Shown: piece after piece, positions 48,024 to 57,917 of the stretch
Layout: every line of letters starts with the position of its first letter
Position numbering within the stretch: position 1 is the stretch's first letter
Assembly (NCBI GenBank): GCA_029747585.1
Contig: JAPEVF010000135.1
Span: 30,252-94,251, forward strand
Source: Pleurotus djamor
Lineage: Eukaryota > Basidiomycota > Agaricomycetes > Agaricales > Pleurotaceae
DNA length: 64,000 nt
Reading direction: 5' to 3'
The notes under the pieces: model-generated
What the model was told of the DNA's origin: nothing
The model's database searches: none
What the model saw: the letters and a program-made list of their open reading frames with translations, nothing else
Translations under genes and position numbers: made by a program

Positions 48024-48304
48024 GATGAAGATGCGTGGTCAGCTAAGGGAGGTTCCAGTATTTGAAGTTAGCCATTGGAGAAGCATTAGTTGGGAGAAGG
48101 CAAAGGTGTCCACTCTTGACGTCACATCGCGCTTGGCACCGGCTGATGGGATTTTGTACACAAAGCTCCTGACGTCTTAGGGGGTTCAGGAGGAGCCTTG
48201 GCCACCCGACAGACGAAACAAGAGTGCAGACGGGCCACATGAGTTACGTAGAACTTGGGAAATCAAATAAGTACAAAGCACACGATGTNAAAAAACGCCC
48301 AATG

Positions 48305-48451
48305 AGTTCTTGCTCCGTTATTTTCAAGTCGTCCAGAGGTGGCGGTTGGGGACGTGAGGTATTTCTTCGGCGTCCATTCTACGTGAGGTACGCTCGGAGG
48401 TCGCGGAAGGCATTTCGGGGGTAAAAGGACGGGCAAGCTGGAGGATGCCAT
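48305..48451 (-). pseudogene. truncated 5' fragment of pfs2
   Basis: Starting at the ATG at 48451, the minus strand encodes [20 protein letters not shown], then [10 protein letters not shown], aligning with the first about 40 residues of PFS2. Relative to the intact gene two bases are missing after CTCACG, so the frame shifts. Homology continues at the DNA level to 'AACGGAGCAAGAACTCATT' and then stops at about 48,305, about 15 bp before an isolated N at 48290. The remainder of pfs2 is absent, so this copy cannot be functional. Confidence 0.85.
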
Positions 48452-48674
48452 TGGAAGAACTGGAGAGCATGACTTGAGCATGACTTAAAGAGCGCCGGTT
48501 TTGCCAACAGACGCCGGTAATCAGGGGGTCATAATAGGAGAGAATATGTTTTGTCGGACTGGCACTGTGAGTTGCATCAAACATCGGTCCAAAGCATCTC
48601 ATCAGAAGTCATTGATTTGGAGATACGAATCCAAGGTAAGAGCTAAATCTACATAAGCTATACGAAGGCACTAT

Positions 48675-49192
48675 CTAAGCCAAATCATCGTTGTCGTCCT
48701 CAACAGCACGGGGCTTAGACTTCTTCTTGGGGGCAGTCTTTCTCTTAGGCCCAGTCTTCTTCGGTCCAGTCTTCTTCGGTGCCGGCTTCCTGATACCGCC
48801 ATTGGTACCCTTCTTCTTGGGTGCCCTGTTATGAGGTGATGGAGGCGGCGAAGGGTAGTTGCTGGCCATGCAACGGTTGACGCAATCTGTCCATGCAGGA
48901 CCTTGCGCACCAGCTAAGGTGCACGCGACTTCACATTCTTGTTGCTGTGGATGCTATTAGCGAGGCTGATGATAGAATTAGCAGCGCAGCAGCGTACTGT
49001 AGGCCTTTGCCTTGGTCCTCGAGCCATGAGTCCGCTGTTGTCATCGCCGTCGAAATCACTGAAAGCGAAGTCAAGGTCAGATCTAGAGTGTCAAGGAATG
49101 TAAAAGAGATCGAGAGCGTACGCGGGCATGGCGTTGATAACGGCGACTTGGCCCAAAAAAGCAAGGACGGCAAGCTTCAATGTGAATTGCAT
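48675..49192 (-). CDS. small secreted twin-CX3C protein with Pro/Lys-rich tail (S5)
   Basis: Mirrored partner of S3, starting at ATG 49192. Signal peptide MQFTLKLAVLAFLGQVAVIN. Exon 2 ends GPRQRPT and is followed by a GTACGC...CACAG intron. Exon 3 gives CEVACTLAGAQGPAWTDCVN then RCMASNYPSPPP. The basic tail has a PKKTGPKKTGPKRKT stretch (two PKKTG units, unlike S3) and ends VEDDNDDLA at 48675. TATA box 49327-49334 (reverse) and CCAGCGGTGCCGG at about 49,290-49,302 (reverse). It appears intact. Confidence 0.72.
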
Positions 49193-50266
49193 GGTGAGGA
49201 TGGAGAAGAAGTGTTCGGATGAAGTTTGGTAAGAGTATGTAGACGTAGAAGAAGAGACCTGCTCGACTGGTGAGTGTGTTGAGAAGTGACCGGCACCGCT
49301 GGAGAAACATCGTTCCAGTTTGCATCCTTTTATAACATGTCCAGAGGGATATTGGAATGGCTTGGTCGCTCCGAGTCGGTGAGCGCGTGATACCAAGGCA
49401 AGCTGGTGGTGGACAGAAGTAACGACCCTGCGATGCAGCGCTTTGAGTAAAACTCTATGTCTCCACACCGAGTTCAGGGTGGCGAAGAACGTTTCAGCAG
49501 CGCAAAGTTCCAACAGACATATCTTATCTCATGGAAGAGCCATCGGACGCCGCTCGTTTGCCTGAGCGCACGAGCCTGGAGCCCATGGAAGAACATTTCC
49601 TGGCTCCATGAAACACGGTGGTTGGAAGTCCTGTCGTCCAACACCATTCTTGGCTGTGATTGAGACATCGACTAGTACTGTATCTCGAGCTGATACATAG
49701 TTACAAGTCTCCCAACGGGTGCTCATGCTGCTCTTAGTCGTGAAACCTCGTACCCTCCGTGAATGGACAGCCCTGTGTAGGAAGAACGTAGATCCGAGGT
49801 AGAAAATGGGGCAACTTGAACAAATTCTCGCGGCGAGTTCACCATTGTTTTGTTGCTATATCAGTGACTCTCCCAGAATGTAGACTAGAGAGTGGTCGGT
49901 CGCATTCACATTCGCATCCAGCGACCTCTAGAGAGAGCAAGCGAAAGGTAAGAGATAAAAGACACTGATTGGGCGTCTATCAATGCGAAACACTATCTTT
50001 CAAACTTTGATCGCGACATAACCCCAGTGGTACACTGTATGTGTTTCATCACCACAAAGACTCACATCCATGATTCTTGGCCTCGTGCAAAGTGGTGAAC
50101 GCGCACCACAAGACTTGAATTGAATCCCGGAATCTCGACCGCTTCGTCCGGTATAAAAGCAGGCCTCTTCGATGAATTGTTTCTCCAGCAGTGCTGGTCA
50201 CTTGTCTACACATCCACCCCAATCACTTCGAGCAGGCCTCTTCATATCATCTTCCTCCTATAAACC
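49193..50266. promoter_or_regulatory. divergent promoter region of S5 and S6
   Basis: Mirrored version of 34,010-35,040. TATA boxes are at 49327-49334 (reverse) and 50152-50159 (forward). Start-region elements are near 49,290-49,302 (reverse) and at 50185-50197 (CCAGCAGTGCTGG, forward). There is no internal gene. Confidence 0.55.
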
Positions 50267-50781
50267 ATGCAATTCTCCATGAAATTCGCTGTCTTCGCCT
50301 TTTTGGCGCAAGTTGCCTTGATCAATGCCATGCCGGCGTGAGTAACCAGAGTCATTGTTCATAAACGGTGGAAATTGACGAAGAACCCACTCAACAGTGA
50401 CTCCGATGACGGCTATGACAACGGACTTGTCGCTCGTGGACCAAGGCAAAGACCTACCGTCAGTAAATTTCCACAAGCCACTTTGAACGACCTCGCTAAT
50501 TTCCCCGATAGCAACAAGAATGCGAAGTCGCGTGCACCTTAGCTGGTGCGCAAGGCCCTGCATGGACGGATTGCGTCAACCGATGCATGGCCAGCAACTA
50601 CCCTTCGCCACCTCCATCACCTCATAACAGGGCACCCAAGAGGAAGGGTACCAACGGCGGCATCAGGAAGCCAGCACCGAAGAAGACTGGGCCGAAGAAG
50701 ACCGGTCCTAGGAGGAAGAGCGCACCCAAGAAGAAGTCTAAGCCTCGTGCTGTTGAAGACGAATTCGAGAACTTGTATTAG
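50267..50781 (+). CDS. small secreted twin-CX3C protein with Pro/Lys-rich tail (S6)
   Basis: Mirrored partner of S2. Signal peptide MQFSMKFAVFAFLAQVALIN, then AMPA. Exon 2 is DSDDGYDNGLVARGPRQRPT, and a GTCAGT...CGATAG intron follows. Exon 3 is QQECEVACTLAGAQGPAWTD, CVNRCMASNYPSPPP, basic KKTGPRRKSAPKKKSKPR and the end VEDEFENLY at 50781. The tail differs slightly from S2 (RRKS against KRKT), so the basic tail is the variable part. Confidence 0.72.
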
Positions 50782-52139
50782 AATGTCCCAAAATACATAC
50801 TTCGATTCGTGGTAGAGTAGAATGCTGAAAGTGATAAGTTGAAGCTTAGCCGGTGTGCTGTCTGAAAATTGACCGTGAGAAGTCTTCCTCCCACGATCAG
50901 TGTTGGTTGACTCGAAATCCACTTTTGAAGAGGCTTGCTTCCTCCGTTCGTGGCGAAATATCTTGGAACGTCTACACGTCTGTCTCTCCACCGAATGCGC
51001 ACGGACTTAAGTTACTCAACTCATTCCGTCCCTCTATACGACCTACCGTTGACCTACTCAGCCTTCCTCCACCTGCATGGAATACTTATCCGCAACGCTC
51101 TTCAAAGCGGAAAGGAGAAGTGCCCACTCGATTTACGGCTTTGCTGGAGATCATTCTTCCAAGTAGCCCACAGCGAAGCTGTTAATCTGGCCGGCTCCAA
51201 TAATAACGACAGTAACCGCCCCAGGTCAACCGACTGAATTCATTTCAGTCTGTCAGAGATGCTACTCTCGATTATCCCTACAACGAGACACAAATGTGCG
51301 AGAGAGACTGCGGCTCAACGGTGTTCACTTCTCGTGGGGCTATGGATTCCGCTCTTCCTATCTCCATTCAGCAAATCTAGACAACCGAATGGGTGCCCAA
51401 ATACGCTTCCTTGATTTCTCAACCTGCTTAGTCTTTGGTATCTCTTGATTGTTCGTTGCTACAGCCGCTCGTAAACCCTTGAGAGCGCTGGTTGCATCCG
51501 CTCACGAAGTTGCACTGGTAGCAGATCTCACAACAGAGTGAAGGTGGGTCAATTAATCAGGCACCGTGACAGTCGGCCCTTCCACGATCAGGTCTGTCCT
51601 TTCTTACTTTGATCAAGGAATGGAAGCTGTCAATATCATTGGCCACACTGTCACCGTGGCAATTCTTGACGGCTACCTCTGAAGCAATACCTGGTGTTGT
51701 TGAAAGAGTCTAGGTGACCCCCGTCCCCTGTGCAACAGTTAACAAAGGCTGACCCATGCACCAATAACACTCCTTGCATTCTAGACGAGTCCAATGGACT
51801 CATACTCTGTCGTATACGTACTCGTGAACTCTCATTTGGCTCATGAGAGTTGACAGAGAATTCGCTGTACCTTTCCACCTCTCGATCGACATGAAGGTAC
51901 GAATGAGTTCGCCGTTCCCCAGTCATCCTCCTTTCTATTTATATCTCGATAGCTTGGCTATGGCTGTCGACACTCACATGAGGTCAATTATGAGCGACTG
52001 ATAACACAACCATTAGCGCTCTCAAGGTCAGCTGTTTGATCTAGATGCCACCCTCGATTTCACGGTCTCCCCTACTAGGTAATATGAATCGCACAAAAGG
52101 TCGAGAGACTTCACACACCCATCTCTATCCCAAAGAGCT
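50782..52139. other. 1.36 kb intergenic, largely right-arm specific
   Basis: There is no supported gene. Positions 50871-50900 hold an orphan F-box-family element (GACCGTGAGAAGTCTTCCTCCCACGATC) with no F-box gene after it. Frames at 50853-51237 and 51651-51926 are anonymous. The right end carries ACAAAAGGTCGAGAG (52092-52106), the CMD-like box for copy C7. Confidence 0.4.
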
Positions 52140-53147
52140 ATGGATGTAATCTCTTCTACCGCCATCCAGCAACTTAAATCCCACTTCCCCACTACATCTG
52201 AATTATTGGGGCGGCATGCAGGTTCGTACTTGGTATACCATGATGCTTGGTCTTTCCTGACTACTTGGACTAGTCCTCGATCATCCTTGGTATCTGATTG
52301 CTGTCGTAGCTTTCAGCGCTGCCCGCCAACCTGAGGCCGCCATATCAGTGTACAAAGTTGTTTTGGAAGGCCTAAGAGCACACGGAAACGGCGACGTCAA
52401 CGTTGAAGACCATGTCACCCTCGTCAAAAGGATCCAAGAAGCCTTGTTGAAGGCTAGCCTCATCAATGGCATCCCCCGAGTAAGTGATGGTATTGCTCTC
52501 CCTCTGAGCTAACCCGAAATAAACAATATCTCTTGTCACCATCTAGGCTGCAACAACGCTTTTATTGCTGAACAGTACTGTCCCAAAATCTATCCTTGAC
52601 AAGCTCTCAACCCCCTCGCGGTAAGCCACCGCTATAACATCACCGTTGTATCAATGATTTTCACGCATACTTCATCATAGCGATTTCACTAAGCCCCTCT
52701 CCGATCTCACGTCGGACGGCCGTCAGTTTTTTAACGAAGCATATGGTGAAGTTGAAGGGGCTAAAGCTCAGGGATTCATCGACGCTCATTCTCCCGATTT
52801 TGGTAGGTATTCTACCCCATTCTGTCCTTTGATCCATTCTTCAGGCTACCGCACTTACCCACATTGTCGTAGGCATCTACGCGGCGGCATCCTGTGGACT
52901 GATTCTGGGTCATTCTTCAGTCCTATCTTTCCTCGAGACATCGTACATCCTCATTTCTGCCAGTATTTTGAACGATTCTCCGAGGGAAGCGTCTTGGTAT
53001 TATCTAGCTGCCATGCGACATGGAGCGACCATTGACCAGACGAAGAGGGTCCGGGAAATGGCACTGAAGGTGGCTTCTCTTTCGGATGCTAGGCTCCGCG
53101 AGGTGTTTCCAGAGGTCGTTCCCCAAGAGTTGATCCAGCCATATTAG
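52140..53147 (+). CDS. AhpD/carboxymuconolactone decarboxylase-like protein (copy C7)
   Basis: Intact five-exon family member, partly hidden because the exons lie in different frames. It starts MDVISSTAIQQLKSHFPTTSE. After the family acceptor it has HPWYLIAVVAFSAARQPEAA, HVTLVKRIQEALLKASLING, TTLLLLNSTVPKSILDKLS, KPLSDLTSDGRQFFNEAYGE, LILGHSSVLSFLETSYILIS and RVREMALKVASLSDARL, ending LIQPY at 53147. It sits opposite C5 in the mirrored map but is clearly more divergent from C5 than other pairs are from each other, so either C5 and C7 are not true partners or this part of the arms is older. Confidence 0.68.
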
Positions 53148-53541
53148 CCTTTATTTGCACGTTAGAATGTTTCTGAACTTATAATAATTAGCAATAAAAA
53201 GTCTTCCGCAGTCTATTCTTTACTGAGAAGATTGACAATCTTCTCGGTATATGGGTTGATTCCTGCCTTCGTCCTCGACGCCAACGCCAATAAAGTCGAT
53301 AGCATGTCTCATGCGAGAGCCGAGGTCCCTTTGATGAAATGCTTGAATTGAGGTATCAGGATCAGGATGATAGCGCGACTGGGAAGTAACCTTCCGTCCG
53401 CAAGGGCGTTTCGTTATTTAATTTAGGTTCTGTAAACCTAGTTGTTGGTCAATGTGACCGTAGGCCAACCTATGCTTCCCGTCCTGAAACACACAGACTC
53501 TATTAAGGCCATCGAGAGCGGCGATAAGGAAATCTTGCATT
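53148..53541. other. intergenic between convergent C7 and F8
   Basis: These are 3' flanks of two convergent genes. Nothing else is recognised, and there is no counterpart at the mirrored left position. Confidence 0.45.
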
Positions 53542-54709
53542 CTACTCTAACACGGTCTGATTGGGTGTCTGTAAAATACGTGCAAGTTCATGCTCAGATG
53601 GCCAAGTGCCCCCAAACAATGGAAGGGGCATGACGGCGACTTGGCCGTCATGGCGATACCGAGTAAAGTTCGAGGATGCCTCAGCTTTGAGGTCAAAGAC
53701 ACGAAGGGAGGGTACGCTCTCGAATAGATCAAGAACAGTTTGCATCGAGATGGGAGAGTCCAAACAATGGCTAGTACAAAGCGAGAAGTACGCTAGCTTC
53801 CGGAACTTCGAGTGAGCATCATCGGTAGCGAATAATGAAGGGAGTTCTGTGATGCGGATGCCGGGTACCTTGGAAGTTACACATCAATACTACTGTGGTT
53901 AAAGTTGTATGACGGGAGTTGGAGCGTACCACCACAAGACACGCCAAGCACTGAAGATTAGGCATATGGTTGATCAAGTCGAAGTAGCGCAGAATGGTTG
54001 TTTGGAGCGACATCGAGAAATGAGTCAAACTCGACAGGTCTGGGAGATTGGTTGGAAGGCCAGGTGGCCGAAACAGAGGTGTGTGAAGCCTGAGGTGGGT
54101 TATATGTCTGCCTGGGAGGAGGCTCCATGCGACGTCGGGACTAGCCACGAGCTCTCGTAGATTAGGAAGGAATGGAGGAGGAAGAGGGTCGATATTATCT
54201 TTGAACGGTACTTCAAGGTGCCGAATTGAAGGGTATAACCGTAAGAATTCCTCCAAAAAATGTGACTGTTGGGTGAAGAAGCACTCCCAGATGACTGTAT
54301 TGAGTTGGGGAGAGCGAAGTGACTCTAGGACGGAGTAAAAGGGGATATTCAGGTCCAAATTAGAAAACCGAAAGTATTCCAGGTTGACGAGCAGTGGGAG
54401 GACTTCGGTGATGGAAACATCGTTCCATAGATTAGGAGGTCCCAGAATGAATGTGAACCGGCGAACTGAGGGAGCTAAACGGGCATTATCCTTTGATATT
54501 TGCCTGTAGAATCCCTTGATCCTTTCTCTTGGATGGCGACGGTGTGATGACTCGATCTTAAACGCAACGTCGCGGTAGAAGCGTGGCTCTGCGATGGCGC
54601 GAAGGGGGCGACAGGAAACGAGTAGGTTGAGGAGGGAAGGTTTGTCTTTGAGATCGATGTGGTCAACAACACAGTGGAGAAGTTCGTGAGGAAGCCGAGA
54701 GCTTTCCAT
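53542..54709 (-). CDS. F-box-like leucine-rich protein (copy F8, right arm)
   Basis: Exons 54709-53930 and 53868-53542 join in phase (GTACGC...CCAAG) to 368 aa. Start ATG 54709 gives MESSRLPHELLHCVVDHIDL, then NLLVSCRPLRAIAEPRFYRD, an F-box. Leucine-rich segments include LPLLVNLEYFRFSNLDLN, LNTVIWECFF, LPNLRELVASPDVAW and MPNLQCLAC. Exon 2 reads GIRITELPSLFATDDAHSKF and ends TWPSEHELARILQTP. It is the intact partner of pseudogene F3, and its F-box element lies at 54765-54790 (reverse). Confidence 0.75.
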
Positions 54710-55543
54710 TGATGTCGAGTTCCAAGTCATTCAATACACTTTTCCAATTTGAAGTGTCTCGGCAGATCGTGGGAACAATGATTCGCACGGTAAGTAATGT
54801 TTGCATAGAATAGTTTAATGCTTCGACTCCCTCCCCATTCAAAGTCTGACGCATTGCAAGGCAGAGTCTACTGAGTCCTTACTTGCCCGTAGGGCGCGGT
54901 CTCATACGCTTTCTCCTTGCCACCATGGATCACATAAGTTTGACATAAGTATCTGTACCTTTGCCTTTCCCCACTGTGAGCCATGTTGGAGCCACGGCCC
55001 ACAAATTATTGTAACTATTGCACCTGGCATGGTTAGTCTCGCTTGGACGTCTGTTCGCTTTCGCTTACGGTGTGCCGATAGCTACAGGTACGGCTCCTAG
55101 CTCAGTCCACAGCTTTAAGAAAAGCTCGAAGTTGAAGAAGATTGCATACCGAGAGCTCATGCTGCGGTCTTCCGTCAGACAAGTCTGACCCTCTGTAACC
55201 CCGATGTGACGTTCTACGCTCTCAAACCCCTCCTCTTGGCACAATTTCTCAGGTCTCAGGCTCTACTCTCTGCATACCGTCGTCAAAGCAAGGCCTTGTG
55301 TCTTGAGAACACCGGGTCGATCCAGCTTTTTCATTCTCCCAGGAAGAAGCTGCTTCCCCTTCCTGCTAGTAGCCGTCTTTCCTCCAACAATGACCACTCG
55401 CGTCGATTATCCGGCTGATGATACTGATTCAAACAGTAATAGCCGCAATTTAACGGATATCACCCTCGATTTCACCTAGCAGCGGGTACGGAACACTACA
55501 AAAGGGCGAGGAGGATTTTCAACCCTTCCTATCTCAACGAGCG
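54710..55543. other. divergent promoter region between F8 and C8
   Basis: Mirrors 27,277-28,061. It holds the F-box element at 54765-54790 (reverse) and the CMD-like box ACTACAAAAGGGCGAGG near 55,494-55,511. There is no gene. Confidence 0.45.
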
Positions 55544-56512
55544 ATGGACACCCTTTCCCCTACTGTCATCCAGCAACTGAAGTCCCTTTACCCAGTTACA
55601 GCCGACTCCCCAGGTCCTGCCCTGATTGCTCAATTCTAGTACTCGAAAATCCTTGGTATTTGGTCGCTGTCCGTGGCCTTCAACGCCGCTCGCCATCCTG
55701 AAGCAGTCGTATCCGTATACAAAGTCGTTCTGGAAGAACTCAGAGTACAGAGCGACGACGACGTCGATTTCGAGGACCATGTAACCCTTGTCAGGAGAAT
55801 CAAAGAGGCCTTGTTAAAGGCAAGCGTTACCGATGGAATCCCGCGGGTGATTGATGGTTTTCTCTCCGTACAAAGCAACTGAATCCAGGACGTCNTTTTT
55901 TGTTCTCTAGGCTGTGACGACGATGTTGTTACTGAACAGCGTTGTCCCCAAGGATATCCTCGAAACACTCTCCCATACACCAGTACGGTAAGCAATTTTG
56001 CATCAGCCTTTTCCCTTTCTGGTGCGAGTCTGAATTAACACATTAAATTTTACAGGGATTTCTCTAGGCCCTTCTCCGACCTCGCGTCGCACGGTACTCA
56101 GTTTCTCACCGAAGCGTTTGGTGAGGTCGAGGGAGCTCAAGCTCAAGACCTTATCAACTCTTCATCGCCAGACAGTGGTTCGTGGTCCCTTCCATTGTCC
56201 ACAGGTCTTCGTTCCCTCATGTATTTTGTCATTTTAGCGATGCTTACGACTGTCGCCTATGGGTTAATCCTCGGACATGGCTCCGTCGTGTCTACGCTTG
56301 AAACTACATACATCCTCATCGCTGCCAGCATCTTGGATGAATTTCCAAGACAAGTTTCTTGGTTTTCTCTCGCTGCCATGCGACACGGCGCAACCATCGA
56401 AGAAACGAAAGCCGTCCGGGAAATGGCGCTGAAAGTAGCTTCCCTCACGAATACCACATTTCGGGGAACAGTCCCTGAGGTCGTAGCTAAGGAGATGATT
56501 CAGGTCCACTAG
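55544..56512 (+). pseudogene. CMD-like gene with one-base insertion (copy C8, right arm)
   Basis: Partner of C4. It starts MDTLSPTVIQQLKSLYPVTADSPG. In exon 2, GTCGCTGTCCGTGGCC near 55,665 has one base more than C4 (GTCGCCGTCGTGGCC), which shifts NPWYLVAV out of frame with AFNAARHPEAVVSVYKVVLEE. Other exons are normal, and it has one extra in-frame Asp codon (QSDDDVDFED). N at 55896 lies in an intron next to a T run. It could be a real lesion or an assembly error; the rest of the gene shows no decay. Confidence 0.65.
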
Positions 56513-56773
56513 TCTATCGTATACTTGTAAAAGGTGTGCCGTTGCGGCATGGGTTTGCATTACGGAGAAGCATTGTGGCACAAGATGAGAGAAAGTTCAT
56601 ACGCATGCCTTGGTGGGACCTTACGGTTTTGACAGTAATTCTGAGAACGAGAACTAGGATACTAAGGTCATGCCTTCTACTCTAACACTGGACGGGGGCT
56701 CGTAGGATGCGCGAGGGCTCGTGGTCGGATGGCCAAGTGCCCTGGAACATAGGGAAGGACATAACAATTCCCG

Positions 56774-57210
56774 CTATTTACTCTTCATCTTCTTCATAAC
56801 TCCCGTTTTCGGCTTCTTCTGCTGAGGCAAGGGTCGAGGTCGGGGTCGAGGCGGGGTCGGAGGTGGGGAAGGGTAGTGTGCCCCAACACAGTCTTGAACA
56901 CACCGCTGCCAAGCTGGGCTCCGGAATGGAAAAACCGCGGTACAGAAGTCTTCACAGTCTTCTTGCTAGACAGACAGGCGGTGTTCTGGTAAGTACACCG
57001 ATCAACGTAATATCTGAGTAGATAACTTGCCACGGAGCGTTTAGTTGGCGCACGAGCGACAAGGGAATCATCGAATTGGCCATCATCAGCACTAGGAATC
57101 TATCAGCAAAGGATACTTGAGGAGGCGTTGCGTACTTACATAGGGGAAGCACTAATGACGACAACCTGCGCGAGGAATGCAAGGACAGCGAATTTCATGG
57201 AGAACTGCAT
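56774..57210 (-). CDS. small secreted twin-CX3C protein with Pro/Lys-rich tail (S7, right arm)
   Basis: Partner of S1 with the same exon plan, starting at ATG 57210 and ending at the TAG at 56774. The same GC donor (GCAAGT) begins intron 2. Exon 3 again gives DCEDFCTAVFPFRSPAWQRC, VQDCVGAHYPSPPPTPP, a Pro/Arg run and the basic end. The last residues read VMKKMKSK, against VMKKTKSK in S1. TATA box 57327-57334 (reverse) and CCAGCACTGCTGA at 57289-57301 (reverse). Confidence 0.7.
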
Positions 57211-57594
57211 GGTTGAAGAGAACAAGAAGTGAAGGGTACAAGAGCACGGCTCTAGCGATGTGTTGCGAGTAGATGTCTTGAGAAGTGGCCAGCACTGCTG
57301 AAGAATCATCCAACTAGAGTGGCTAGCTTTTATACCTGTTCAGAGGCTGCGTTGCTATAATTATTCATGTTGTGTAACAAGTGATTCGGGGGACAGACGG
57401 TGAAGCTTTTAGGGTAGCCGTCACGCCCGCTATGAGATTGTAACTTCTGGCGACTATATCGGGAGAGATCGTTTGTTGTCTCGCCGCCCAGCCTTGGTTT
57501 GGTCGGGCTCGGAGCGGGATTGGTGGGTGGCTAGGATAATTGGGCGCTAGGCCATGTCGGTGATGGAGGCGGTTGATGGTTGATGTGATCACTC

Positions 57595-57850
57595 TGACCA
57601 TTCCACTCCGACACAAGTCCAATAAATCTTTGGAGCGTGCCCAAAAGACGGCGTTGGTGAAACGGTTAAGGGTACGGAATTGCAGGTGAAGTTGAGATTT
57701 TGGCGTGGGTTGAGTGGTTATCACAAGAAGCGGGCAAAGAATGAGAAAGGTGTCGGCGATGTGGTGGAGGTCCTCGTTTGTGTTGAAGGATACCATGGAA
57801 TGGATCTGGCTGCCGCGACACCGTGGAGGTCGAGTTCGAGCGCTTTCTTC
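57595..57850 (+). pseudogene. fragment of the Mug190-like C2 gene (right arm)
   Basis: The plus strand resembles the coding strand of the Mug190-like gene around LTIPL...SNKSLERAQKTA through KLRFWRGLSGYHKK to EVL.C.E.YHG, with frameshifting indels. It is longer than the left-arm fragment, so a deletion has occurred in the left arm. It lies directly upstream of S7, whereas the intact parent gene lies directly downstream of S4. Confidence 0.7.
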
Positions 57851-57917
57851 TTCAAGTGAGCTCCTCCGGTGAATTTGAACGGGGAGATAGAGACGGTGGG
57901 TGGCTCAGCCCTGGAGC

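Larger units (their letters stand above)
48305..50822 (-). repeat. right arm of inner inverted block
   Basis: Reverse complement of 33,430-35,905. It contains the pfs2 fragment and secreted genes S5 and S6. Similarity is high but not perfect, with small indels in intergenic parts. It ends in the 3' flank of S6, beyond which right-specific sequence begins. Confidence 0.88.

Noticed and set aside
25571..57210. Idea that the small secreted proteins are mating pheromone precursors
   Set aside because: They have N-terminal signal peptides and no C-terminal CaaX box, unlike basidiomycete pheromone precursors. No STE3-type receptor is present.
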